DNA of 64,000 bases, taken from the NCBI GenBank assembly GCA_963718195.1, contig CAVQYQ010000006.1, positions 682,001-746,000 of the forward strand, read 5' to 3'. A program made the position numbers and the translations under genes. Source of the DNA: MADRE3 sp963718195 (GTDB taxonomy: Bacteria > Desulfobacterota > Desulfobulbia > Desulfobulbales > Desulfocapsaceae). How positions within the stretch are numbered: the first letter of the stretch is position 1; the number at the start of each line of letters is the position of its first letter. This document shows positions 25,969-35,019 of the stretch, piece by piece. The notes under the pieces were generated by a model. The model was not told the DNA's origin, searched no databases, and saw only the letters and a program-made list of their open reading frames with translations.

Positions 25969-26667
25969 TTAGGGTAGAGCGGGTGGACAATTAGATATTT
26001 GCTTCATCGCTTTAATACCGTATGACAACTCGGAAAACTTCTCTACCTCAGTTAGGAATCCCAGAGCTTGTAACTCTTCAATTGATTTATCAATATTCCA
26101 GAAAAATTCTTCTTCAATATCCTTCACAATAGCTTCGTTACCAGAGTTTTCATAAGCCTCAAGGATAGCTCGTTTTTTTTCATCATTTTCAAACATCAGG
26201 TCTCCAAAAACAGCAAGGCCGTAATCATTTAAGGACCTGTAAATATTTCCAAATAATTGTTTTTTTTCTACATCTAACAAATGATGGATTGTGTAAGTGC
26301 TTATAACGGTATCGAAAAACCCAATATCCTCTTCGAATATTGCAAGAATATCATTTTCAAAAAATACCCTATTCTTCAAATGCTTTGTCTTTAGAACTGC
26401 CAATTCCTCCATTTCAGTTGAGATGTCAACACAGACGATTCCTTTACATTCTTTAATTCTTTCTGTCAGATTTCCACTCCCCGAACCAAGTTCTAAAACT
26501 CTTTTTCGATCATTGATTTCAGCATTCTGGATTACCCAGGTAAGTAACTTTCTGTAACCAGCTCGAATAGGATGGTTTTCATCTAACACATCTTTATCGT
26601 ATTCAGATGCCCATTCATCATGGTTGAAATCATTTACGTGGAGGCTTCTCACTTTAAGGCCAAACAA
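25969..26667 (-). CDS. Class I SAM-dependent methyltransferase
   Basis: A Rossmann methyltransferase of about 230 residues. Motif I is VLELGSGSGNLTERI, with the acidic residue of strand beta-2 in IVCVDIS and a post-motif TVISTYTIHHLLD. The N-terminal region (FNHDEWASEYDKDV) resembles YrrT-type enzymes. The start is uncertain: no ATG is available, the longest frame begins with TTG at 26667, and a GTG at 26652 is also possible. The substrate is unknown and there is no clear operon partner. Confidence 0.8.
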   Translation of the reverse strand: MFGLKVRSLHVNDFNHDEWASEYDKDVLDENHPIRAGYRKLLTWVIQNAEINDRKRVLELGSGSGNLTERIKECKGIVCVDISTEMEELAVLKTKHLKNRVFFENDILAIFEEDIGFFDTVISTYTIHHLLDVEKKQLFGNIYRSLNDYGLAVFGDLMFENDEKKRAILEAYENSGNEAIVKDIEEEFFWNIDKSIEELQALGFLTEVEKFSELSYGIKAMKQISNCPPALP

Positions 26668-26988
26668 GTTAAGGTTATTGTCAAGAATCTGAATATTATC
26701 AAACTATTCAGAATCTTACGAGAGGAATAATTGCCTTTGATGACCTCAAGAAAAATGAAAACCGAGTGAGGTTGAGACGTTTCCTGTCCATAGAGGAGCG
26801 AGGAACAGTCTTAGCCCATTTTCACATAACTCTCTGGGATTGCCAACGAACATCCTCGTATTTCTAAACCACCACATAGTTCCATTTACTTGATTGGAGC
26901 GATGGTTAGATTTATATAATCTGACCTTGCTTCTTTCATATATACGGTAAGTTCGGCTCTGAAACCTTTACACTGAAAAGGTGATTAT
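26668..26988. other. Intergenic region, nothing certain
   Basis: Divergent gap. A stretch at about 26778-26815 vaguely resembles the dispersed repeat (GTTTCCTGTC ... TTAGCC) but is too degenerate to call. Confidence 0.5.
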
Positions 26989-28077
26989 ATGGCAAAAGAA
27001 TCGTCCCCCAAAATACAAAACTTCAGAGTACGTGCTGTCAGTGTGCCAATGAGGGAACCCCATAGAACCGCCAGCGGCGTGATTACCGAATCACCCCTGA
27101 TCTTGTTGGATGTTGTCACCGATACTGGAATCAGTGGGCATAGCATCGTTTTCACATACACCCCCGCTGCGCTCAGGCCAACTGCTGAGTTGATTCAGAA
27201 TTTTGAAGACCTGGTAAAAGGTGAATTACTGGCTCCTGCCGATATTGAGCAAAAACTCGCCAAACGATTCCGCTTGCTTGGGACGCAAGGTCTTGTTGGC
27301 ATTGCACTCGCTGCGATAGACATGGCACTTTGGGACGCGCTAGCCCGCGTTCATAGTATGTCGCTGGTGAAGCTACTGGGGGGTGCAGAAAAACCTGTAC
27401 GCGCCTATGGTGCAGTCGGATACGATGGTGTGGAAGGTTGTGCAAAAGCCGCCGAGCGTTGGGCGATTGGTGGATTCACGGGCATCAAAGCGAAGATAGG
27501 CTACCCCACTGTGCAAGAAGACGTCGCCGTTGTTCGAGCCATGCGTGAGGCAGCTGGTAACGACATGATCATCATGGTGGACTACAATCAGTGCCTCACT
27601 CCAATAGAGGCAATAGAGCGCTTGCGGGTTCTCGATGACGAAGGCCTCGCATGGGTTGAAGAACCGACACTCGCCCACAACTACGTCGGTCACGCGCTCG
27701 TCGCACGTGAGACACGAACCCCAATCCAGTGCGGAGAGAACTGGTGGGGAACATTGGACATGCAACACGCCCTGGATGTGCAAGCATCTGATTTTGTCAT
27801 GCTCGACGTGATGAAAATTGGCGGAGTAACTGGCTGGCTCAGGGCAGCGACGCTCGCGTACGCGAAAGGTATTCCCGTGTCAAACCACCTTTGGCCGGAG
27901 ATTAGTGCCCGCCTCCTGTGCTGCACTCCAACGGCGCATTGGCTTGAATATGCGGACTGGTGGAACCCCATCCTCGCGGAGCCGCTGAGGGTCGAGAAAG
28001 GCATGGCGATTGTCAACGACGCCATCGGCTCAGGAGTGGATTGGAACGAAGAAACGGTTCTCCGTTTTGCAGCATGA
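26989..28077 (+). CDS. Mandelate racemase/muconate-lactonizing enzyme family protein
   Basis: A 362-residue enolase-superfamily enzyme with the mandelate-racemase catalytic set. These are the KxK pair in GIKAKIG, metal ligands in MVDYNQ, WVEEPT and QCGENW, and a catalytic His in PVSNHLWPE. It would abstract the alpha proton of a carboxylate; the substrate (for example mandelate, aldonate or muconolactone) cannot be told. The base composition is clearly richer in G+C than the flanking genes and no pathway partner is adjacent, which hints at horizontal acquisition. Confidence 0.9.
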   Translation: MAKESSPKIQNFRVRAVSVPMREPHRTASGVITESPLILLDVVTDTGISGHSIVFTYTPAALRPTAELIQNFEDLVKGELLAPADIEQKLAKRFRLLGTQGLVGIALAAIDMALWDALARVHSMSLVKLLGGAEKPVRAYGAVGYDGVEGCAKAAERWAIGGFTGIKAKIGYPTVQEDVAVVRAMREAAGNDMIIMVDYNQCLTPIEAIERLRVLDDEGLAWVEEPTLAHNYVGHALVARETRTPIQCGENWWGTLDMQHALDVQASDFVMLDVMKIGGVTGWLRAATLAYAKGIPVSNHLWPEISARLLCCTPTAHWLEYADWWNPILAEPLRVEKGMAIVNDAIGSGVDWNEETVLRFAA

Positions 28078-28240
28078 CCATTGCTCAATTGAGTAAAATT
28101 GATGGAGCAGGATCGATATATCAACAAAAATTCGTGCCAGTGGTAGTGCTTAAATGAGTGCACCGCTGAACGGGATCGTCAGTATTACCAGTTCTGAGAT
28201 GTTAATATCGCATATCTCGTCAAAATTGGTACTATTCCTG

Positions 28241-28870
28241 TTAATTTCGATTCCCGCTCGGTAACCTGACATGTAACTTATTGACACTGGTTACCCCATT
28301 ATCCTGGTTGGTACTTGGCTTTGCAGGTAAATGAGCCATATTCCAATGCTCGGCATTTGGCAATTGCTTCAATTCACTTAGAATCTGGTTATATTGAGAT
28401 TCGTCCAATGGTTTGAATACATACCCTTGAGAGAAGTGTCTCGAAGGAGTAAGGCCCGAGGACTTTTGTTCTATAGAAAACATATATTCCAAAAGTGTTA
28501 TTTCATTCGGTCTTACTTCAATAGGAATTGATTTGCTGAAATCAATTGTTTCAGAATTTACAGATGCAAACCCTCCGTTTGGTGAACTAATCGATTTAAT
28601 TCCATTAATATTGTATTTTCCAGGAGGAAAACCATCTATGACGACAAATTTTCTACTTCCCGATGGTACTGCTTTGATCTGAATTTTTGTTTCAGGATAG
28701 TATATAAATTCATAATAATAACCATTCTGATATTGTGTTGTATTTCGAGAAGTTATCGGGATTACCAGGATCCCATTGTCATCAGGATTAGGTACTGGTA
28801 GCTTCTGACTGCATGAGGAGACATAACACGTCACCAAAATCAATACTATCATGAGAGACAATCTTTTCAT
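28241..28870 (-). CDS. Predicted lipoprotein, unknown function
   Basis: A 209-residue protein with a lipoprotein signal (MKRLSLMIVLILVTCYV, lipobox SSC). The mature part is beta-rich and contains a motif reminiscent of carboxypeptidase-regulatory-like or DUF2846-type folds (VVIDGFPPGKYNINGI). GGAGG precedes the ATG at 28870, which is preferred over an ATG at 28885. No close family is recognised. It is likely attached to a membrane facing the periplasm. Confidence 0.65.
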   Translation of the reverse strand: MKRLSLMIVLILVTCYVSSCSQKLPVPNPDDNGILVIPITSRNTTQYQNGYYYEFIYYPETKIQIKAVPSGSRKFVVIDGFPPGKYNINGIKSISSPNGGFASVNSETIDFSKSIPIEVRPNEITLLEYMFSIEQKSSGLTPSRHFSQGYVFKPLDESQYNQILSELKQLPNAEHWNMAHLPAKPSTNQDNGVTSVNKLHVRLPSGNRN

Positions 28871-29366
28871 TGTTAACCTCCACAAATCTATGACTCCGTT
28901 AATCTTAGATAGTATAATAATCCTTTTTTTTAAGTTAAGTGAAAATCCGCCATGGCTTTATGGAAAACAGTACATTATTTCGGGTGGTGGAGATTTCCCC
29001 TGGCAAGCTCCGGTTGTAAAGCATACGGGAGTGTTTGCCGGGTCGACCGGTCTTCTCAGAGGTGATGGCCGAGATCAAGGTGTTATGTCGTTATCATTTT
29101 GGTCTTGCTACTTTCTCAATTGATTTAAAATAGATGTGTGATTAGGATGATCTGCTGTATGCTGCAAAACATAGTTTATTTGTTTAACTTTCAAGATTGT
29201 CTTGTTCGATTTTTTATAGAGCAATTCCTTCCGGTTCACACCTCTTTGTGGTTGAGAACTCAGTTGAGGTCCCTGGACAATATCATCTTGAGATGAATTT
29301 GCTTGTCTGAAACAGTGTCGACACCAGTGCTATAATTCAATTCCATGAAGATCACAGCTCATTTCC
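28871..29366. other. Intergenic region, nothing recognised
   Basis: About 500 bases between divergent genes. A 90-codon frame on the plus strand has no ribosome site or recognisable homology. No operator, repeat or terminator stands out. Confidence 0.55.
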
Positions 29367-30713
29367 ATGTCTAAAACAAGAAACATAAAACAAATATGTT
29401 TTATGGGGATCATCTTTCTTTTAATTATTTATTCTTCAAACGGTTATACCAAGGAGCAAAGCCTGGAGACCCAGAACAAAAAGAAACAACCCGAACAGAC
29501 ATGGGGCGCGGGAGCGGGGATTCGAACTTCAGCGAACATTTTTAATACAGATGATGGAGTTGTTAATAATGTTGTCACCCTCTTATATTTTGAAGGAGAG
29601 AGATTTTATCTTGATGGTCTGGAAGCGGGGTTTCATTTTTTCGAAAATAAAAACTGGCAGATAAGCCTTTTGGGTCGAATGCGTTTCTTTGATTTACCAG
29701 AAAAGTACCAGAACATTGTGCCAGGAGATACCGCCGATATAGGTGGTCGCCTCAGGTACCTGATCACTGAGGATACCCATGCTGATCTGGAGGTGCTGAC
29801 TGATCAGCATGGAAATATTTCAGGAAATATGAGACTGGCGCATGAGTATGATTCAGGTGGGCTTGAATTGACTCCTTACCTGGAAGGTCGGATTAAAAGT
29901 AGCGACTTCAATAGTCGCTATTATGGCCTTGATTGGCTTGGGTATGAATCAATTAAGGGTGGAATTGATTTTCAGGTCGGCGTGGAGTTGAAATATCATC
30001 TTATCAGCAATCTATACCTTCTGGGATCACTGAGTACTCGCTGGCTTGATAGTGCTGCCAGGGATGCCGAACCCGTAGAAAAAGGTTATGAGGGCACTGT
30101 CTTTGCCGGTATTGGGGTTTTCAATGAAAACAGGAAAACACGCAAGCCGGATACGGGGCTTCAACCTTACCTGCGCCTTGCTCACGGTTGGGCGACTTCT
30201 TCAGAATTCGGAGAACTGTTCTACAAGGGCATTGAGAAAGATGAAAACGATGCTCAAATGACGTCAATGTTCTATGGCTACCCGGTAAGTGATACACTTT
30301 TTTCTCTGCCAATCGAGATTTACCTGACTTCAGGTGTGGGCAACCATTACAGCAACGATGTACAAAAGAGCGCCCTGGAGTTTGTCATTGCCATGAAAGC
30401 GTACTATACCATACCTTTACCGGTACGTTTCCGTGTCGGTCTCGCAGAGGGCATTTCATTTGTTACTGACGTTCCATACATAGAACAGGAGAAAAACAAA
30501 AAAGGTGGATATGATACAAGCAGGTTGATGAACTATCTTGATGTTTCGGTTGATTGCAATGTCGGTGATCTGTTTCGGCATGAGAAACTGGATGACCTTT
30601 GGTTTGGGGTTGCCATACATCACCGCTCAGCCTTGTTTGAAAGCTCGCAGATTTTTGGCAGGATTCATGGCGGGAGCAACATCACGACACTTTACCTTCA
30701 GTACCATTTTTAG
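29367..30713 (+). CDS. MipA/OmpV-like outer membrane protein
   Basis: A 448-residue protein with a signal peptide (ICFMGIIFLLIIYSSNG) followed by alternating beta-strand sequence, ending in a terminal phenylalanine (TTLYLQYHF). The early WGAGAGIRTS, the central TDQHGNISGN and the late GRIHGGSNITTLYL match the MipA/OmpV scaffold. Such proteins are outer-membrane barrels, some tied to murein hydrolase MltA. The start is uncertain because no strong ribosome site precedes the ATG at 29367. Confidence 0.8.
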   Translation: MSKTRNIKQICFMGIIFLLIIYSSNGYTKEQSLETQNKKKQPEQTWGAGAGIRTSANIFNTDDGVVNNVVTLLYFEGERFYLDGLEAGFHFFENKNWQISLLGRMRFFDLPEKYQNIVPGDTADIGGRLRYLITEDTHADLEVLTDQHGNISGNMRLAHEYDSGGLELTPYLEGRIKSSDFNSRYYGLDWLGYESIKGGIDFQVGVELKYHLISNLYLLGSLSTRWLDSAARDAEPVEKGYEGTVFAGIGVFNENRKTRKPDTGLQPYLRLAHGWATSSEFGELFYKGIEKDENDAQMTSMFYGYPVSDTLFSLPIEIYLTSGVGNHYSNDVQKSALEFVIAMKAYYTIPLPVRFRVGLAEGISFVTDVPYIEQEKNKKGGYDTSRLMNYLDVSVDCNVGDLFRHEKLDDLWFGVAIHHRSALFESSQIFGRIHGGSNITTLYLQYHF

Positions 30714-30883
30714 TGTCCCCAACGGGGAAAGCCGAACCCCTCGCCCTTAGACAAAACTCCAGCAGACATATATCAGCGAGGGTACCTGTCTCAAAATAAG
30801 CGTTGAAAAAACGAATCCAGCCTGATCTGCTTAGAAATGAGACAGGGTGATAGGTAATCTTAACAATTGTCACAATTGTTTAA

Positions 30884-30940
30884 GTGCTTCCTGTGAGGCT
30901 GCCGATTGATCGGAGCTGGGCGATTTACTGACATGAAACC
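30884..30940 (+). repeat. Dispersed ~55-bp repeat, copy 3
   Basis: CTTCCTGTGAGGCTGCCGAT, then GATCGGAGCTGGGCGATTT and ACTGACATGAAACC. It is the best-preserved copy and lies in the gap between the MipA-like and DJ-1 genes. Confidence 0.6.
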
Positions 30941-30950
30941 GGATATTCTT

Positions 30951-31472
30951 TTAACCGATCAGAACTTTGATTACAGCCGGCATAAATACCGGTAGATCAT
31001 CCGGTGTCCGGCTGGTGACTAGGTTCTGGTCGACCACCACCGCTTCGTCAACCCACTCGGCCCCGGCATTGACCATGTCGTCCTTGATGGCAAAAAAAGA
31101 GGTGACTTTTCGGCCTGTAAGAATTTGAGCTGATGCCAGCATCCAGCCGGCATGACAGATGGCGGCTACCATCTTGCCACTCTTTACTGAGTCGGCCACC
31201 AGTTTGACCATGGCCGGGTGGCGACGCATCATATCAGGGGCATACCCCCCTGGAATAACAACTCCATCGAAGTCAGCCGAAGATACAGTCTCGGCGGCAA
31301 CATCAGCGGTTATCTCGGTAGCCGGTTTGCCGGCATAGGTGTTTTTCCTTCCAGAACCGACCACGACAACTTCTGCACCGGCCTCCAATAGCCGGTAGTA
31401 GGGGTACCATAATTCGTAGATGTTAAACATATCTTCAACGAGAATAGCCACTTTTTTTCCTGTCAATTCCAT
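30951..31472 (-). CDS. DJ-1/PfpI-family protein
   Basis: A 173-residue flavodoxin-like domain with the nucleophile elbow AAICHAGWML and the early glutamate region VAILVEDMFNIYELW. Family members act as proteases, glyoxalases/deglycases or chaperones; this type of PfpI is usually a stress protein. AGGAGG before the ATG at 31472 sets the start, five codons inside the longest frame. It ends just beyond a dispersed repeat and appears monocistronic. Confidence 0.87.
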   Translation of the reverse strand: MELTGKKVAILVEDMFNIYELWYPYYRLLEAGAEVVVVGSGRKNTYAGKPATEITADVAAETVSSADFDGVVIPGGYAPDMMRRHPAMVKLVADSVKSGKMVAAICHAGWMLASAQILTGRKVTSFFAIKDDMVNAGAEWVDEAVVVDQNLVTSRTPDDLPVFMPAVIKVLIG

Positions 31473-31884
31473 GTTTACCTCCTTCAAGAAAGGGTCTTCG
31501 CTTATGTTTGTCAGTACCTCAATATTCCAGGGCTGCGAGGCAACTGCCTGATTATTGCTGGTTTACTGTATGGTTGAACATTTACAATTCTAATATATTC
31601 ATAAAATATCCACCCGGCGATTATTTTTTCCCGGTCTGGTTCAACATTTCAAAGCTTAAACCAATTTCTTTGGTAATCCTGAGAGATTAAGCGTAGCCAT
31701 GATTTTTTCATTTGAGCATGTTGAGCTCAGCTTCCCTGATAAGAATCCTTGCCTGCCACAACGAGATCCAGCGCTCCTTTTTCAATTTGCGTTATGAGCA
31801 AGTTGTCATACATTAAAGGCAGACTGGAAGTAAGTCTGGCACGATGATTTATTTAACTACCTGGAAATTACAATGGAGAGATAT
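31473..31884. other. Intergenic region with small inverted repeat
   Basis: Divergent gap. CAGACT and AGTCTG form a small inverted repeat at 31820-31838, 46 bases before the oxidoreductase start, which could be a weak operator. Nothing else is seen. Confidence 0.4.
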
Positions 31885-32886
31885 ATGAAAGCAATTGTTG
31901 CAAAAAGTGGCAGCGAAGCACAAGACGCTGGTGCCTTTATTCTGAAAGAGCAACCAGTACCTGAGCCGGGAGCACAGGATCTCCTGGTTCGAGTCATTGC
32001 CATCGGCATGAATCCCGTGGATACAAAGTTTCGTAAACGTTCAGAGAAAGACTGTGTGCTTGGTTGGGATGCATATGGTGTCGTAGAAAGATATGGCGAA
32101 GCCGTGTCCGGATTTAATGCAGGTGATAAGGTCTTTTACGCAGGTGATATAACCCGCCCCGGGAACAATAGCGAGTATCATCTGGTAGACCAGCGGATAG
32201 CTGCTTTAGCTCCAAAAAAACTATCGCCTGAAGATGCTGCAGCAATGCCACTGACTTCAATAACTGCGTGGGAGGGGTTGTTTGAGCGATTGGGTTTTAT
32301 TCCGGAAGCAAACGCTAATGCTGGTAAATCTATTTTGATAATCGGTGGTGCTGGAGGAGTTGGTTCCGTTGCCATACAAATAGCTCGTTGGGCTGGATTG
32401 AAAGTGTATGCGACAGCATCGCGGCCGGAAACAGTTGAGTGGTGCAAAAACTTAGGTGCTGACACTATCCTGAACCACAGGAATAATCTCTACGAAGAGC
32501 TGAAGGCAGCTGGAACCGATTCAGTTGACACCATATTTTGTACTACTCAGATGGAGAAGCATTGGACAGTGATGGCTGAATGTATTCGTCCTCAAGGGCA
32601 TATCGTTTTTATCGATGACCCGGTAGGTTCATTGGATATCACTGTGTTTAAACTAAAAAGCGTCACGCTTTCCTGGGAATTGATGTATACCAGATCAATG
32701 TTTCAGACGGCTGATATGTCCGAGCAGGGGAAATTGCTTGCCACTGTAGCTGGATTATTAGATGAAGGCATCCTTGTTACAACACGACAAAAGAGTTTGA
32801 CTGGCCTGACTCCCGAGAATATCGAGAAAATGCACATTAAACAAGAAAGTGGAACAATGATCGGTAAACAGGTTCTTATTGTATAG
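31885..32886 (+). CDS. Zinc-type alcohol dehydrogenase/quinone oxidoreductase-like protein
   Basis: A 333-residue MDR-superfamily enzyme: a GroES-like N-terminal domain (AIGMNPVDTKFRKR, then LGWDAYGVVE) and an NADPH-binding Rossmann domain (IIGGAGGVGSVAIQIAR). The catalytic-zinc Cys/His set is absent, as in quinone reductases of the YogA/ZADH type. GGAGA before the ATG at 31885 supports that start. It probably reduces quinones or enals with NADPH; the substrate is unknown. It converges with the HExxH protein gene through a shared terminator. Confidence 0.87.
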   Translation: MKAIVAKSGSEAQDAGAFILKEQPVPEPGAQDLLVRVIAIGMNPVDTKFRKRSEKDCVLGWDAYGVVERYGEAVSGFNAGDKVFYAGDITRPGNNSEYHLVDQRIAALAPKKLSPEDAAAMPLTSITAWEGLFERLGFIPEANANAGKSILIIGGAGGVGSVAIQIARWAGLKVYATASRPETVEWCKNLGADTILNHRNNLYEELKAAGTDSVDTIFCTTQMEKHWTVMAECIRPQGHIVFIDDPVGSLDITVFKLKSVTLSWELMYTRSMFQTADMSEQGKLLATVAGLLDEGILVTTRQKSLTGLTPENIEKMHIKQESGTMIGKQVLIV

Positions 32887-32916
32887 TTGCAGAAGTATCG
32901 TTGCAGAAGTAACAGC

Positions 32917-32962
32917 CTGATCTGACAAATACCATTTTAAAACAGGTGTTTGTCAGGTCAGA
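32917..32962. terminator. Bidirectional terminator hairpin
   Basis: A 17-base stem (two G-U pairs) with a 12-base A/T-rich loop, centred between the convergent genes ending at 32886 and 32971. Confidence 0.7.
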
Positions 32963-32970
32963 ATCTTTGA

Positions 32971-33936
32971 CTATTTCCCCATATTTTCAGATAACAGGCG
33001 GTGTTCTCTAAAGGTAGTGATGATATCAATCGGCCTCCGCTTAATCTCGTCAGTCAGGTGACAGCCAAAATTCAGCTCGCACGGTAACATGCAAAGTTTT
33101 GTGAAATAGTTCTCGGGTAATTTTTTATACGTTTGGATACGTTTGGTCTTGTCCAACATGTCCACATACCATGAATACGAACTTTTATAGTAGTTATCGA
33201 CTCTCCAGAAAGATTTATACCACTGGACAAAAGCTGCATTAGCTGCTTTCAATTCATCACCGCTTCGTTGTATCTCTGCGTCAAATTCTTCAGCGATGTC
33301 GATATAATTTGGAAATCCTGATAGCGCATCCCACACTTCCTTGATATCCATTTCTTTCATGCGCCAGGCATAGAGTATGACGATCGCCTGGACATCGGCT
33401 TCAATTGCAAAATTCATGCGTATCATCTCTTCAATATCATATTCAAGTGAGTTATAAAATCCCCGTGAAAACTGGACAATATGACGTAATTCATGAACGA
33501 AGATAATGAGTTTTTCAAGTAAACCGAGGTTTTCTTTTAGTCCAATAATATTAAATTTGTAGTCATAATAGCCCCGTGTGCCGTCATCTCTTTCATCAAT
33601 ACAAAAAGCAGTTTTCAGATGATGGGCCGTGGACAGTAGATAATTTGCTATTCTGGGTTCTTTATTGAGTAATATCAACAGATCATTAATTGTCTGCGTG
33701 TTGCTGTTTATGAGATTTTTCCTGTCTATGAAATAACATCTTTCTCGGTATTGCGGGTGCCATGCAGATAGATCAATGGGCTCATTTCTACCGTTTTGAT
33801 ATTCAACATTTTCACGCCCAGTTGTTAGCTCTGGGCGATCCGTATCATTTGAAAAACAGACAGCTGTAGATATAAAGAATACGCTGACTAAAACTATGAC
33901 CAGATAGATCAAATGTAGCAGCTTTGATGCATTCAT
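32971..33936 (-). CDS. Exported HExxH protein, possible metallopeptidase
   Basis: A 321-residue protein with a signal peptide (MNASKLLHLIYLVIVLVSVF) and a zinc-protease motif HELRH in the sequence IIFVHELRHIVQ. A downstream acidic helix (NFAIEADVQAIVI) could supply the third ligand. I know no specific family name for it. The ATG at 33936 is preferred to one at 33942 because of the AGGGA spacing. It is probably periplasmic. It is followed in the same direction, upstream, by a DUF1566 protein gene. Confidence 0.6.
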   Translation of the reverse strand: MNASKLLHLIYLVIVLVSVFFISTAVCFSNDTDRPELTTGRENVEYQNGRNEPIDLSAWHPQYRERCYFIDRKNLINSNTQTINDLLILLNKEPRIANYLLSTAHHLKTAFCIDERDDGTRGYYDYKFNIIGLKENLGLLEKLIIFVHELRHIVQFSRGFYNSLEYDIEEMIRMNFAIEADVQAIVILYAWRMKEMDIKEVWDALSGFPNYIDIAEEFDAEIQRSGDELKAANAAFVQWYKSFWRVDNYYKSSYSWYVDMLDKTKRIQTYKKLPENYFTKLCMLPCELNFGCHLTDEIKRRPIDIITTFREHRLLSENMGK

Positions 33937-34015
33937 ACCCATTCCCTGTCAGTGAATTGGATGAACAAAAGCTATGCGGAACAAATGTCTCTGTGCTATA
34001 GGTCACGACAACTGC

Positions 34016-34561
34016 TTAATTACTTCCCAACACGGGCCATGCGTAGGCTCCGAAGATTTTCAAGTATTCAGTTACAATCCCCAGCTTCATTTTAACTATC
34101 CAGACGATATCTTTATCACCTTTTTGCTCCGTGCTCGTCCAATAAATGCTGCCAATGGTACCGACATTCTTAAACGGATGGCCCGCCGGTAGAGCCGGCG
34201 ATGACTGACTGGTATCCAATAAGGTGATTATTTGATTTCTAGAAGGAAGCCGCCAGCCCTTTCGATTAGAAATCTCAATATCCTGACAGAATATCTCTGC
34301 ATCCTTCCAGGACATTTTTTTACCAGCAATATCTGCATTCCTTGCCCAGGTAAGACCAGTCTGAATGTCCAGGACAGCCCAGCCTCCCATCACACACTTA
34401 AATCGACTGGAGTTACAGCCATCCGGTTCACCATCATTGGCAGGCAGTACAGTTCTTTTATCTGGTATGGCGGGTATGTAAGCTATTGCATGGGCATCGT
34501 TACGTGTCAATAGCACCATAGCGACAACGATCAATCCGTATGTCAGGTGTCTGGTGGCCAT
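34016..34561 (-). CDS. Exported DUF1566/Lcl-type domain protein
   Basis: A signal peptide (GLIVVAMVLLTRNDAHA) precedes one DUF1566 domain: DIQTGLTWARNADIAG, then the hallmark GWRLPSRNQIITL and later IYWTSTEQ. These domains are related to the C-type lectin/Lcl fold and are common in secreted proteins of Desulfobacterota. Two methionines (34567 and 34561) could start it; the second is chosen. The ligand is unknown. Confidence 0.8.
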   Translation of the reverse strand: MATRHLTYGLIVVAMVLLTRNDAHAIAYIPAIPDKRTVLPANDGEPDGCNSSRFKCVMGGWAVLDIQTGLTWARNADIAGKKMSWKDAEIFCQDIEISNRKGWRLPSRNQIITLLDTSQSSPALPAGHPFKNVGTIGSIYWTSTEQKGDKDIVWIVKMKLGIVTEYLKIFGAYAWPVLGSN

Positions 34562-34567
34562 TTCCAA

Positions 34568-34983
34568 TCCATTAACAATGGTTGAAGGAAAAATGCTTAC
34601 TGGCTATTGGAAAGAGTATAAGTGTTAATAGATATATCATCTTATGAATAATCATTGGAGTGAAGCAAATCAAATAGATGATTCTGCGTCAAAACTGAGA
34701 TACGCTCCCAGGCAAATAAATATGTCTGCGAACAATAACCAGGTAGAGAATCCCCCAGACACACGACGACCCTTCCTGCAGATTCTGATTGGCAAACAAC
34801 GTAATCTGCACATTTATTTTGTTAGGTATCGTGGCTATTCTATGGTGACGGACAGGCGACATTCTTCTCTATTTCATTTTGGGGAAATGGATTGTCCTTC
34901 CAGGTTCCCTGTAAAGGCGTAGATGCTTGTGTTTAGCAGCAAAGGTAAATCAAATACCAGTAGCTGCTCACTAACCGAGTGCA
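34568..34983. other. Intergenic region, nothing recognised
   Basis: Divergent gap with a 92-codon frame (34644-34922) lacking ribosome site and homology. No regulatory site stands out. Confidence 0.5.
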
Positions 34984-35019
34984 ATGGGAACAAATTCTGG
35001 ACCATTGCAGACGAGACGT

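Noticed and set aside
26778..26815. Possible fifth copy of the dispersed repeat
   Set aside because: Shares only GTTTCCTGTC and TTAGCC at a different spacing; too weak to list as a copy.
28851..29123. 90-codon frame on the plus strand
   Set aside because: Starts inside the complement of the lipoprotein signal peptide, with no ribosome site and no recognised domain.
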